Assembly (NCBI RefSeq): GCF_001718315.1 | Contig: NZ_CP013363.1 | Span: 1,550,001-1,614,000, forward strand | Reading direction: 5' to 3' | Length of the DNA stretch: 64,000 nucleotides | Source: Burkholderia diffusa | GTDB taxonomy: Bacteria; Pseudomonadota; Gammaproteobacteria; Burkholderiales; Burkholderiaceae | Part shown: piece by piece, positions 37,810 to 46,500 of the stretch | How the letters are laid out: each line of letters opens with the position of its first letter | Position numbering within the stretch: the first letter of the stretch is position 1 | Program-made: the position numbers and the translations under genes | The notes under the pieces: generated by a model | The model's database searches: none | The model's input: only the letters and a program-made list of their open reading frames with translations | Told to the model about the DNA's origin: nothing

Positions 37810-38402
37810 TCCAGACCTCGGATTACACCGTTCGGGTACTTGTAATTCCATTCCTCATCCGGCTTACCTTGGGCAACATCCGGATCTTCATTCGTTGGAC
37901 GTGCAGCCACGGAGTTGTGACCATTCGCGTTGCCATCGGCCACCATGATCTTGACCCGGTCCCCTGGTAGAAAGATCGCCCATACACCAAAAGTCTGATT
38001 GCTGTCGTACTGGGGAATTCGAACATTCTCGGCCTTGTACCAACCAGACGTCTCGCTATTCTTCTTATTAATCAACCACCGCACCGTCACCCTCAAGTCC
38101 GGTTGCCATTCGCGCGGGTAGCTCGTGCAGCAGCTTTCCTTCCCGCCTCCAGCAGGACGCCCGTTTTCACGCATCGGCATGACGTTCGGTCCGCCTCCAC
38201 CAATCCCGGATCCCTTCGGTCCAGAGATAGAAAACGTATGGATGTACCACGGCGTGTAATTCAGCGTCTTGGTGCCGCCGCTACTTAATTCCACACGCTT
38301 GGGTATCTCGACTGGGCACGGCACATCCGTGCGCAATCCAGCGCATCCAGAAAGCACCAACGACAATGCTGCGACGAGCCCAACCCATCTATTCATGCTC
38401 AT
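37806..38402 (-). CDS. Immunity-like lipoprotein 2
   Basis: A 198-residue paralogue of the lipoprotein at 37037-37630, with the same signal and lipobox (LSGC) and the same core. Most differences lie in the last third (RIPQYDSNQTF, VADGNANGHNSVAA), the part most likely to decide which effector is recognised. The start is ATG 38402 after AGGTGG. It is followed by an effector stub rather than a complete effector, so it is an orphan immunity candidate. Confidence 0.78.
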   Translation of the reverse strand: MSMNRWVGLVAALSLVLSGCAGLRTDVPCPVEIPKRVELSSGGTKTLNYTPWYIHTFSISGPKGSGIGGGGPNVMPMRENGRPAGGGKESCCTSYPREWQPDLRVTVRWLINKKNSETSGWYKAENVRIPQYDSNQTFGVWAIFLPGDRVKIMVADGNANGHNSVAARPTNEDPDVAQGKPDEEWNYKYPNGVIRGLE

Positions 38403-38581
38403 TCGCCACCTGTCTCGTTGTTGTTCATGCCATCGACTAACGTTGCGATATGCAAGGTCTGCTGGCACAACGCTCTCGACTCAACCACACTGCAAGAACC
38501 TGTCGCCCACGCGTCGTCAGCTTCTCGCGACAACAGACGCCCGCCTTCTGGCATCCTTTCCGGCCATTTCAAGTTCGTCAT
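38399..38581 (-). pseudogene. Stub of the Tle1-like effector 5' end, copy 2
   Basis: A 60-residue frame (MTNLKWPERMPEGG...) with the same truncation point as copy 1 and the tail MNNNETGGE, which still resembles the effector's TNNND. It overlaps both neighbours by four bases. No lipase motif remains. Confidence 0.75.
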
Positions 38582-39174
38582 CTCAACCCTCTTACCTTGC
38601 CGTCCGGATATTTATAATTCCATTCTTCGTCGGTCGCGCCTTGTACCACATACGGATCGTTAGCAGCGGGAGGTCCCGCGCCATAGCTCAGCTCACGCGC
38701 GTTGGGGTTTCCAACCACGATCTTTACCCGATCGCCAGGCAAGAAGATCGCCCATACTCCCGCGGTGGGCCTCGTATAGGGCTCGATCCGGACGTTCTCG
38801 GCCTTGTACCAGCTTCCACGGGTCTTTCCGTCTTGCTTCTTGTCTACCAGCCACCGCACCGTCACCCTCAGGTCCGACTGCCATTCACTTGGATAGCTCA
38901 TGCAGCATCTCCCCCCAGACCGACCAGGACGACCATCTTCAGCTATTGGCAACATGTTCCCCCCACCACCTCCAATTCTTGAACCCTTTGGCCCAGAAAT
39001 GGAAAACGTGTGGATGTACCACAACGTGTAATTCAGCGAGCTAGCATCACCGCTGTTCAATTCCACACGCTTGGGTATCTCAACCGGAGACGGCACATCC
39101 GTGCGCAATCCGGCGCATCCAGAAAGCAGTCCCAACAATACTGCGACGAGTCCAACCCATCGATTCATGCTCAT
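38578..39174 (-). CDS. Immunity-like lipoprotein 3
   Basis: A 198-residue paralogue with lipobox LSGC. It is the most divergent in the middle (NSGDASSLNYTLWYIHTF, GGGGGNMLPIAEDG, KKQDGKTRGSW) but its end matches lipoprotein 1 (IVVGNPNAREL). It is the copy nearest vgrG. It lacks a full effector of its own and probably gives protection against related effectors of other strains, which is an inference from its orphan state. Confidence 0.78.
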   Translation of the reverse strand: MSMNRWVGLVAVLLGLLSGCAGLRTDVPSPVEIPKRVELNSGDASSLNYTLWYIHTFSISGPKGSRIGGGGGNMLPIAEDGRPGRSGGRCCMSYPSEWQSDLRVTVRWLVDKKQDGKTRGSWYKAENVRIEPYTRPTAGVWAIFLPGDRVKIVVGNPNARELSYGAGPPAANDPYVVQGATDEEWNYKYPDGKVRGLR

Positions 39175-39299
39175 TTCTCACCTGTTCCGCTGTTGCTCGC
39201 GCCATCGACGAACATCGAGATATGCAAGGTCTGCTGGCACAACGCTCTCGGTTCAACCACCCTGCAATAACTTGTCGCCCGACGGGAAACGATATTCAT
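39171..39299 (-). pseudogene. Truncated effector stub, copy 3, joined to unrelated sequence
   Basis: A 42-residue frame whose last ~30 residues (VVEPRALCQQTLHISMFVDG...SGTGEK) repeat stub 1. Its first 12 residues (MNIVSRRATSYC) do not match the effector start. It marks the upstream end of the repeated block, 17 bases from the end of vgrG, and looks like a recombination junction. Confidence 0.6.
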
Positions 39300-39315
39300 C
39301 GCCCCACTCCCAGCA

Positions 39316-41838
39316 TTAGCGCGGCACGAGCGCAGCGCCGCCTCGCGCTGCTTTCATCAAACATTCGATACAGATCTTCTTCGGCGCAAGATTGACGGAT
39401 TGATCGAGCGGGCCGGGCAACTGATGCAACGACGCATGAGCCAGAAACTTTCCTGTCGTACCGTGCACGATCCCGGAAGAATTCATATTCGTGAAACTGC
39501 CATTGACTTCGAAACGAATTTTCTGTTTGCCGCGCAGCACGATTTCGTCGGCTTCGAGCAAAATCCGTTTCTGTGCACGAGCAACGATGGACTGCGTCAA
39601 CGCATGCAGCACGATGTCTCCTGCCGCCGAAACGAACTTCATCATCCCCTTCTGCGCGACCATGCGAATCGTGTCGCGCACGCTCGCAAAGAGGCTACGT
39701 CCGCTCGCGACACCGACATGACCTTCGCTCGTTAGCGCGATCTGGCGCGCTGCGATATGAGCCGTTTTCGGCGTGACCATCTCAACGCCAGCATGACCTG
39801 CGATCACGAGATGCGGCTCGGTCAATTCCGGGAATGGGTTGCCCTCGCCGGATCTACCCTGAATCTGTTCGTTCTGCGCTGCGATCGTTTCTGCGAGATC
39901 GGACTGATGCCCGTCGACGTCTTGCGCACCGGCCTCCTGCGCCACACCACTCAATGCGTCGTGCAATCGTTGTGCGCTGTCGAGTTGATCGAGCGTTTCC
40001 GACATGTTCTTGGCATGTCCCTGAGATCCCGATAGCGACTGCGTCGTAATCAACATCCCCAACGCGGAACGGATCACCCCCCATAACCCGGTTGCGAGTT
40101 CGAAGCCCCGCCCCCGCTCATCCTGCCGCCCCGCATTCCCCGCGATCCGCGTGATGTACCCGAGATTCAGCTGCGAACTGCCCTCGTCGCTCGACAGATG
40201 CGCCTGGATCTTCCCGTTCGTATCGTCGAAGGCCAGCGTGTTCGCGCGCCGCCCGTCAAGCTCTCGACTGCGAAAGCCCGCGAGCGCCTGATTGCTCGGC
40301 AAAGCGAACGGCGGCATATTGAACGCATTCGCCGCACTGCCCACGACGATCGGCAAATCCGGATCGCCGTTGACGAATGCGACCTCGACCTCCTGCCCAC
40401 GCCTCGGCAGAAAGACCGAGCCGAACTGATCGCCGCGCCACGCGCCGGCCACGCGCACCCAGCAGCTTGAGCGTTCGTCGTTCCTGCCCAGCCGGTCCCA
40501 GATGAACTGCAGCTTCACCCGGCCATACGCATCGGTCCAGATTTCCTGGTTCTCCGGGCAGGTGACGACCGCATACTCGACACCATGAATCCGCGGCTTC
40601 TCGATCGAGCGCAGCAACCGAAATGGCTCATTAGTCGGCTGCAGCGTGAAATCCGCTTCGCATCGATACTGCTGGCCGGCACCCGACGCTTCACCGACTT
40701 CCTCGATCGTCAGCGAGCATGCGATGACCGCGTGCTCCCGGTTGGCCGCATCCTGCGGATAGTGCGACAGCACGAATGTCTGGCCCGCGACGAGGCCGCG
40801 CACATTCCCGCTTCCGGAAGCACGCAGCCCCTGGCAGCGGTACGCCTGCATCTGCACGAGCGTCAGATATTCCGCCTCGGTCTGCGGATCGTTGTGATCG
40901 CCGGAGAGACCGCCCGCGCCGGCCTGCGGCTGCGCGTAATCGCCCCATGCGTAGTGTTCCTGATTGGCGAGTGCCGTATCGCGCGGATCCTCTCGCTTGA
41001 CCGTCATATCCGCGCGCGGCCACGTATAGTCGTAGTCGACACGCGTTACCGCGCCGGTCGTCAACGCATGCGAGACGGACAGGTCGTGGATATGCTCCTC
41101 GTCGATGCGCCGCCCGTTCGGCGCGGCATAGCGAATCGTCGCGTACGCGTCGCCGAGCGGCTTGAGCGCGCCCATCGAATCGACCAGCACCAGCCGATGC
41201 TTGCCGTCGCTGTGCTCGAAGAAGTAGAAGATGCCCCACTCTTCCCACAGGCGCTGCAGGAACGCCCAGTCGCTTTCGGCATGCTGGCGCTGGATGTCCC
41301 GCTTGGGCCACGCCCGGTTCGGGCGCGGTGTCGTCAGCCGTTTATCGACCGGGAACGGATAGGCCGACAGCACCGCATCGGTGATCTCGATCACCGACAT
41401 ATCCTGGTAGATGCGGCTATCGCAGTTCTTCGTTGCAAGCCACAGCCACGGGCGCAAGGTCAGCACATATCCGATCGAACGACCGTCTTCGCGCAAGATC
41501 GTCGCGCCAACGACGACGCCCGTGATCTCCCGCACGCCAGCGCCGATATTGGCCATGCCGGCATCGCCGGCCAATCCGGGGATGAAACGCCCTTTGCCTT
41601 CCAGCTGGATCGCCACGGTCACTTCCGTGCCGATCAACTTGTCGAGCTCGACGTTCGCGGCAATGCTTGGCGAAAACGCGAGCGCGTCGGGTGTCTTCAG
41701 CTCCAGCGTGTACTCGAACAGTTCCCCGATCGCTTCCCGTCCGCTCAGCTTGACCGGCGTGAGGAACGGCTCGCCGCCGAAGGTCGGCAGAGCCGCGCCG
41801 GTAATCGACAAGGTTCGTGGCACATCAAACAAGGCCAT
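39316..41838 (-). CDS. vgrG: VgrG (TssI) spike protein with extended C-terminus
   Basis: An 840-residue VgrG: gp27-like part, gp5 OB-fold (VKLQFIWDRLGRNDERSSCWVRVAGAWRG), then DUF2345-type beta-helix (KNMSETLDQLDSAQRLHDALSG, LVIAGHAGVEMVTPKTAHIAA) and a tail with ICIECLMKAARGG. The tail carries no recognised toxin and may bind the DUF4123 adaptor or the effector. I chose ATG 41838, six bases after GGGAG, over an overlapping ATG two codons upstream. It lies between tssK and the effector/immunity island. Confidence 0.94.
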   Translation of the reverse strand: MALFDVPRTLSITGAALPTFGGEPFLTPVKLSGREAIGELFEYTLELKTPDALAFSPSIAANVELDKLIGTEVTVAIQLEGKGRFIPGLAGDAGMANIGAGVREITGVVVGATILREDGRSIGYVLTLRPWLWLATKNCDSRIYQDMSVIEITDAVLSAYPFPVDKRLTTPRPNRAWPKRDIQRQHAESDWAFLQRLWEEWGIFYFFEHSDGKHRLVLVDSMGALKPLGDAYATIRYAAPNGRRIDEEHIHDLSVSHALTTGAVTRVDYDYTWPRADMTVKREDPRDTALANQEHYAWGDYAQPQAGAGGLSGDHNDPQTEAEYLTLVQMQAYRCQGLRASGSGNVRGLVAGQTFVLSHYPQDAANREHAVIACSLTIEEVGEASGAGQQYRCEADFTLQPTNEPFRLLRSIEKPRIHGVEYAVVTCPENQEIWTDAYGRVKLQFIWDRLGRNDERSSCWVRVAGAWRGDQFGSVFLPRRGQEVEVAFVNGDPDLPIVVGSAANAFNMPPFALPSNQALAGFRSRELDGRRANTLAFDDTNGKIQAHLSSDEGSSQLNLGYITRIAGNAGRQDERGRGFELATGLWGVIRSALGMLITTQSLSGSQGHAKNMSETLDQLDSAQRLHDALSGVAQEAGAQDVDGHQSDLAETIAAQNEQIQGRSGEGNPFPELTEPHLVIAGHAGVEMVTPKTAHIAARQIALTSEGHVGVASGRSLFASVRDTIRMVAQKGMMKFVSAAGDIVLHALTQSIVARAQKRILLEADEIVLRGKQKIRFEVNGSFTNMNSSGIVHGTTGKFLAHASLHQLPGPLDQSVNLAPKKICIECLMKAARGGAALVPR

Positions 41839-41871
41839 TTGCATCTCCCAACGTGATCGACGGATGCTCGC

Positions 41872-43218
41872 TTATGTGCGAACACCCCACAGCTCCAGCT
41901 TCAGCGACGGAAAATCCCCTGCCACATGCAATGCAAGCCCGCCATGCCGCACGACCTCCTCCCAAAGTGGCCCGCCCTGAGTCAGCTCGTAATAGATGTA
42001 GCCGGCATTGAACGGAATCTGCCGCGGCGGCACCGGCAGCGCCTGCAAGCCGATCCCCGGCAAATGGCTGCGCACGAGGCTCGGCAGCTTGTCCGACGGC
42101 CCCACCTTTGCCTGTGCGAGGAACTGCTGCTGCAGCACATCGCCGGGCATCGCTGCATGCACGGCCAGCACCACGGCTGCGAACCCGCGCATCTCGGCGG
42201 GGTCGATCGCCGCATTGCGCATCCCGTGGCCGCGATCCTCGAGCTTGATGTGCTGCGCGCTGCGCACGAGAACCGCGTTGAGCAGCTTGTGCGTATCGTC
42301 GACGATGGGCTTCAGGCAGAGATGCGGCGTCGTATGCCGATAAGGCGGATGCGTATCGAGCGGTCGGCGCGTATCGGTACGTAAATGGGTCGACAGTTCG
42401 CCCGCCATCCCGATCAGCAGCGCGTAGACGTCGGCCGGCGACGTGGCCGGCACGCTCAACAGGTGCTGCAGCAGCGGCTCGTACCGGTTCAGGATCTGCA
42501 GTAACAGATAGTCGGTGACGGTCGCGGCGCTCGCCGTCGCGTCGTCGCCGCCGGCAAGCCGCCGCGCCAGCGCGTTGGCGCGCAGCCTTGTCAGGTCATG
42601 AATCTTCGTCACCCAACTCGAGAGCAGATCGCTCGCGCCGTATCCCGACACGGGCGGCACCAGCGTATCGTCCAGCTCGATGCTGCCGTCCGCGCGGATC
42701 GTCTTCACACGCGTGAGCGCCAGCCCGATCCATGCATCGCCAAGCTCCTTCTCCGGCAACAGGCGCAACCTCAGATTGGACAACTGCACCGACTCCGGTG
42801 CGAGGCCGATCGAATTCGTGTCGCGCAGCTCGGTATCGAACACCAGATAGCGCGCAAGCGAATCCGCGGAATTTTCGAACGTCGTCTCCTCGCAGTTCGG
42901 CAGCCTCACCGGAACGGCCAGGTAAATTACCTGGTCGAGATGCTCCTGGCGGATCGTCAGCGGCGGCGGTAGCGGCGTATTGCCCGGTGCATCGAACGGC
43001 GTGCCGTCGGCAAACAAGCCAGCAGCCGACTTGACGACGACCTTGCCGAGCGCGAGCGCCTCGATGTCGAGCGCGACATCCGAGAACCCGAAAAAGAACG
43101 GCGACAATGGGGCCGCGCGTAAATGCGCGTACTTCTCGAAATAGCGCTCCTGCTGCTGGAACAATTGCGGACGGAAAAACAGTCCTTCCTGCCAGGCGAC
43201 CTTGGCGTACCAGCTCAT
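41872..43218 (-). CDS. tssK: TssK baseplate protein
   Basis: A 448-residue TssK (VAWQEGLFFRPQLFQQQERYFE at the start, LCLKPIVDDTHKLLN, FAAVVLAVHAAMPGD, PFNAGYIYYEL). It connects the baseplate to the membrane complex. ATG 43218 has GGAAGAGA upstream. It follows tssJ by 31 bases. Confidence 0.94.
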   Translation of the reverse strand: MSWYAKVAWQEGLFFRPQLFQQQERYFEKYAHLRAAPLSPFFFGFSDVALDIEALALGKVVVKSAAGLFADGTPFDAPGNTPLPPPLTIRQEHLDQVIYLAVPVRLPNCEETTFENSADSLARYLVFDTELRDTNSIGLAPESVQLSNLRLRLLPEKELGDAWIGLALTRVKTIRADGSIELDDTLVPPVSGYGASDLLSSWVTKIHDLTRLRANALARRLAGGDDATASAATVTDYLLLQILNRYEPLLQHLLSVPATSPADVYALLIGMAGELSTHLRTDTRRPLDTHPPYRHTTPHLCLKPIVDDTHKLLNAVLVRSAQHIKLEDRGHGMRNAAIDPAEMRGFAAVVLAVHAAMPGDVLQQQFLAQAKVGPSDKLPSLVRSHLPGIGLQALPVPPRQIPFNAGYIYYELTQGGPLWEEVVRHGGLALHVAGDFPSLKLELWGVRT

Positions 43219-43249
43219 GTATCTCTTCCGTTTTGTTGCGCGACGAAGT

Positions 43250-43753
43250 TCACTTTTTTGCTTCGTTGATCTTGACGGCATTCGCGTCGAGATCGATGTT
43301 CAATGTCAGCTTCGGCGAAAAGATGCGGTACCACGCTGCATCCGGCGCACTCGGCAGCGCATGGATCTCGCGCCAAACCGAATTCGGCAAGTCGCGATAT
43401 GCGGCCAGTACGCCAATCGTCGTGGTCGCGGGATCGGCGCGCCGGGATATCTTCTTGCGTTCGCCGGGGCGCAACAGGAATTCGTCGCGCCTGACGATAT
43501 CGTCGGCCAGCATCGTCTTGTCCTGCGTCTGGAGCGAGAAGAAGTCGGCTGCGACGAAAGCGCCGTCGTCCTTCAGTTCATAAACGCGCACGACGATCGG
43601 CGCCGCCTGCCCACGGCCATCCGGATTGACACCGGGCAATGCGTTAACGGTCAAGGTAAGCCGAATCGGCTCCTTCGGTTTTGGCGCACTGCTCGCACAG
43701 GCGGCGAGCAGAATGGCGCAGGCAAGCGAAACGGCAATCGGGATCGGGCGCAT
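43250..43753 (-). CDS. tssJ: TssJ outer-membrane lipoprotein
   Basis: A 167-residue lipoprotein with lipobox LLAAC and the TssJ transthyretin-like domain (PIRLTLTVNALPGVNPDGRGQAAPIVVRVYEL, FSLQTQDKTMLADDIVRRDEFLLRPGERK). It anchors TssM to the outer membrane. I start it at ATG 43753; an in-frame GTG lies three codons upstream and neither has a clear ribosome site. Confidence 0.92.
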   Translation of the reverse strand: MRPIPIAVSLACAILLAACASSAPKPKEPIRLTLTVNALPGVNPDGRGQAAPIVVRVYELKDDGAFVAADFFSLQTQDKTMLADDIVRRDEFLLRPGERKKISRRADPATTTIGVLAAYRDLPNSVWREIHALPSAPDAAWYRIFSPKLTLNIDLDANAVKINEAKK

Positions 43754-43823
43754 GCGGAACACGTCAGGATTGGGAAAAGGCCCGGCAAAGGCATGGCCTT
43801 CGCCGGGCGAACGAGCAACGCGC

Positions 43824-44309
43824 TTACGCTTCCTTGTTGCCCTTGATGTCGAAGCTCGCGGTCACCGCGCCGCCGCTGCCGCCCTGGGCGTTCTGCACGA
43901 CGTACTCCTGCTTGACCTTCGCGAACGACAGCGACACCGATTCGCGGCTCTTCTCGGCGTCGTTCTTGCTGCCCGACGGCTTCACGCGCGTGACGATCAC
44001 GTCGCTCATCGTGAGCTTCAGGTATTCGAGCGGATTGCCGCCAGCCTTGCGCATCACCAGCACGGCCTGGTCGATGTGCTTGCCCGTCAGCGCATACTTC
44101 ATCAGGTTCGGGCTCGCGCGGTCGATGTTGTGCTCGAAGCTGAGATCCTTGACGGTGGCCTTCCCCGCGCCGCCGCCGCTGCCGGCGTGCATGGTCGACT
44201 CCTGCTGGATTTCCCAGTCCCAGTTCAGGACCTCGATTTCGTCCTTGTGCTTGTCGTCCAGCGACTCGCCGGTGATGCCGTCGATTTTCAGGAAGATGTC
44301 CTGCGCCAT
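43824..44309 (-). CDS. tssD: Hcp (TssD) tube protein
   Basis: A 161-residue Hcp1-type protein (AQDIFLKIDGITGESLDDKHKDEIEVLNWDW, MHAGSGGGAGKATVKDLSFEH, VKQEYVVQNAQGGSGG), with the usual family length and a strong AAGGAG ribosome site. Its hexamers form the inner tube expelled with the spike. It lies between tssC and tssJ and is not the hybrid-cluster protein of the same name at 8341. Confidence 0.96.
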   Translation of the reverse strand: MAQDIFLKIDGITGESLDDKHKDEIEVLNWDWEIQQESTMHAGSGGGAGKATVKDLSFEHNIDRASPNLMKYALTGKHIDQAVLVMRKAGGNPLEYLKLTMSDVIVTRVKPSGSKNDAEKSRESVSLSFAKVKQEYVVQNAQGGSGGAVTASFDIKGNKEA

Positions 44310-44402
44310 GTGGTGACTCCTTGTGGTTGATGAAAAGAAAGCCGGTACCGTCAGCGCAACGCGAACGGTTGCCGGCAAAACAAAAAACGCGCACACCGTG
44401 AA

Positions 44403-45896
44403 TCAGGCGGCTTCCTTGATCGACGGCAGTTTCGTCACGAGCCGCAGCGAGACGGTCAGTCCTTCGAGCTGGAAGTGCGGGCGCAGGAAGAATTTCGACG
44501 TGTAGTAGCCCGGGTTGCCCTCGACCTCTTCCACGACAACTTCGGCGGCGGCCAACGGGCGGCGCGCCTTCGTCTCCTGCGACGAGTTGACCGGATCGGC
44601 GTCGACGTAGTGCATGATCCATTCGTTGAGCCAGCGCTGCATGTCCTCGCGCTCCTTGAACGCGCCGATCTTGTCGCGCACGATGCACTTCAGGTAGTGC
44701 GCGAAGCGCGAGCACGCGAACAGGTACGGCAGGCGCGCTGACAGATTCGCATTGGCGGTCGCGTCCGGGTCGTGATACTCGGCCGGCTTCTGCAACGACT
44801 GCGCGCCGATGAACGTGGCGTGATCGGTGTTCTTGCGGTGCACGAGGGGAATGAAGCCGTTCTTCGACAGCTCGGCCTCGCGCCGATCCGAGATCGCGAT
44901 CTCGGTCGGGCATTTAATGTCGACGCCACCGTCGTCGGTCGGGAACGTGTGGCACGGCAGGTTCTCGACCGTCCCGCCCGATTCGACGCCGCGGATCAGC
45001 GAGCACCAGCCGTATTGCTTGAACGAGCGATTGATGTTGACGCCCATCGCGTATGCGGCATTTGCCCAGCCGTAGCGGCTATGGTCCGACCCGTTCGTGT
45101 CTTCCTCGAAATCGAATTCGTCGACCGGATTGGTTTTCGCGCCATACGGCAAGCGCGCGAGAAAACGCGGCATCGCGAGACCGACGTAACGCGCATCCTC
45201 GGTGTGGCGCATCGAGTTCCATGCGGTGTATTCGAGGTTCTGCGTGAAGATCTTCGTGAGGTCGCGCGGATTGGCGAGCTCCTGCCACGATTCCATCTGC
45301 AGCACCGACGGCGCGGCGCCGGCAATGAACGGCGTATGCGCGGCCGCGGCAACCTTCGCGATCGACCCCAGCAAGTCGACGTCCGGGGGCGTATGGTCGA
45401 AGTAGTAATCGGCCACCAGGCAGCCATACGGCTCTCCGCCGAGCTGGCCATAACCTTCCTCGTAGATCTGCTTGAACAACGGACTCTGGTCCCACGCGAG
45501 CCCCTTGTAGCGGCGCATCGTCCGATGCAATTCGCTCTTCGAGACATCGATCACGCGGATCTTCAGATGCTCGTCGGTCTCCGTGTTCGACACGAGATGA
45601 TGCAGGCCGCGCCACGCGGATTCGAGCGCCTGGTAATCGTCGTGATGCAGAATCAGATTGATCTGCTCCGACAGCTTGTGATCGATTTGCGCGATGATCG
45701 CCGCAATGCTCTTGTACGCGTCGTCGCTGATCGTGGCGGTTTGCGCCAGCGCCTGCTCCGCAAGCGTTCGAACCGCGATCTCGACCGATTCGCGGGCCTG
45801 TTCGGACTTGGTCCGGAATTCCCGTTCGAGCAGTTGCGCGAATTCGGACTGGCTGGTCTCCTGCACGGCGACGGCTTGGGCTTCCTTTCTTGCCAT
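44403..45896 (-). CDS. tssC: TssC large sheath subunit
   Basis: A 497-residue contractile-sheath protein (LSEQINLILHHDDYQALESAWRGLHHLV, YEEGYGQLGGEPYGCLVADYYFDHTPPDV, FMRLPYG-type FLARLPYG). It forms the sheath with TssB, encoded 27 bases upstream. I chose ATG 45896, nine bases after AGAGG, over an ATG three codons upstream that touches that site. Confidence 0.96.
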   Translation of the reverse strand: MARKEAQAVAVQETSQSEFAQLLEREFRTKSEQARESVEIAVRTLAEQALAQTATISDDAYKSIAAIIAQIDHKLSEQINLILHHDDYQALESAWRGLHHLVSNTETDEHLKIRVIDVSKSELHRTMRRYKGLAWDQSPLFKQIYEEGYGQLGGEPYGCLVADYYFDHTPPDVDLLGSIAKVAAAAHTPFIAGAAPSVLQMESWQELANPRDLTKIFTQNLEYTAWNSMRHTEDARYVGLAMPRFLARLPYGAKTNPVDEFDFEEDTNGSDHSRYGWANAAYAMGVNINRSFKQYGWCSLIRGVESGGTVENLPCHTFPTDDGGVDIKCPTEIAISDRREAELSKNGFIPLVHRKNTDHATFIGAQSLQKPAEYHDPDATANANLSARLPYLFACSRFAHYLKCIVRDKIGAFKEREDMQRWLNEWIMHYVDADPVNSSQETKARRPLAAAEVVVEEVEGNPGYYTSKFFLRPHFQLEGLTVSLRLVTKLPSIKEAA

Positions 45897-45923
45897 GGTG
45901 GTCATCCTCTATCTGTTCGTGGG

Positions 45924-46463
45924 TCAGTTCGAGCCGGCTTCGTCGGCGGCAGGCTCGTGGCGCCCCGGCTTCGGCTCGGCGGCCAGCGACTTGAGCAGCG
46001 CGGAATCCTGCAGCAGCTGCGTCACCAGCGCTTCGGCGCCCGACTTGCCGTCCATGTAGGTCTGCAGGTTCGCCAGTTGCGTGCGGGCCTCGAGCAGCCG
46101 GCGCAACGGTTCGACCTGGCGCGCGATCGCCGCGGGCGAAAAATCCTCCATGCGCTCGAAGGTCATGTCGACCATCATCTGGCCTTCACCCGTCAATGTG
46201 TTCGGCACGGCGAACGCGACGCGCGGCTTGATCGCCTTCATGCGCTCGTCGAAGTTGTCGACGTCGATGTCGAGGAAGCTGCGCTCCGACACCGCCGGCA
46301 GCGGCTCGGCTGGGTGCTTGCCCGACAGGTCGGCCAGCACGCCCATCACGAATGGCAGTTCGACCTTTTTCTCCGAACCGTAGACTTCGACGTCGTACTC
46401 GATTTGTACGCGCGGCGCACGATTGCGCGCGATAAATTTCTGCGAACTGTTGGAAGCGGACAT
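45924..46463 (-). CDS. tssB: TssB small sheath subunit
   Basis: A 179-residue sheath protein (RVQIEYDVEVYGSEKKVELPFVMGVLADLSGK, RSFLDIDVDNFDERMKAIKPRV, MTFERMEDFSPAAIA). The ribosome site is CAGGAG. Partner of TssC; the ClpV gene upstream recycles the contracted sheath. Confidence 0.96.
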   Translation of the reverse strand: MSASNSSQKFIARNRAPRVQIEYDVEVYGSEKKVELPFVMGVLADLSGKHPAEPLPAVSERSFLDIDVDNFDERMKAIKPRVAFAVPNTLTGEGQMMVDMTFERMEDFSPAAIARQVEPLRRLLEARTQLANLQTYMDGKSGAEALVTQLLQDSALLKSLAAEPKPGRHEPAADEAGSN

Positions 46464-46500
46464 GCACGGGCTCCTGGACGGTGTTGGATGAAATGCGAGC

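Larger units (their letters stand above)
37037..39299. repeat. Three tandem units of immunity gene plus effector 5' fragment
   Basis: Units of about 772 bases (37037-37809, 37809-38581) and 719 bases (38581-39299) each hold one lipoprotein gene and one stub of the effector 5' end. Long stretches are near-identical between units, for example around 37440-37520, 38210-38300 and 39000-39060. The order and phase show growth by tandem duplication from the effector start point. Confidence 0.85.

Noticed and set aside
37037-39299. CRISPR array or insertion sequence as an explanation of the repeats
   Set aside because: Units are ~770 bases and protein-coding, with no short regular direct repeats, spacers, transposase or terminal inverted repeats.
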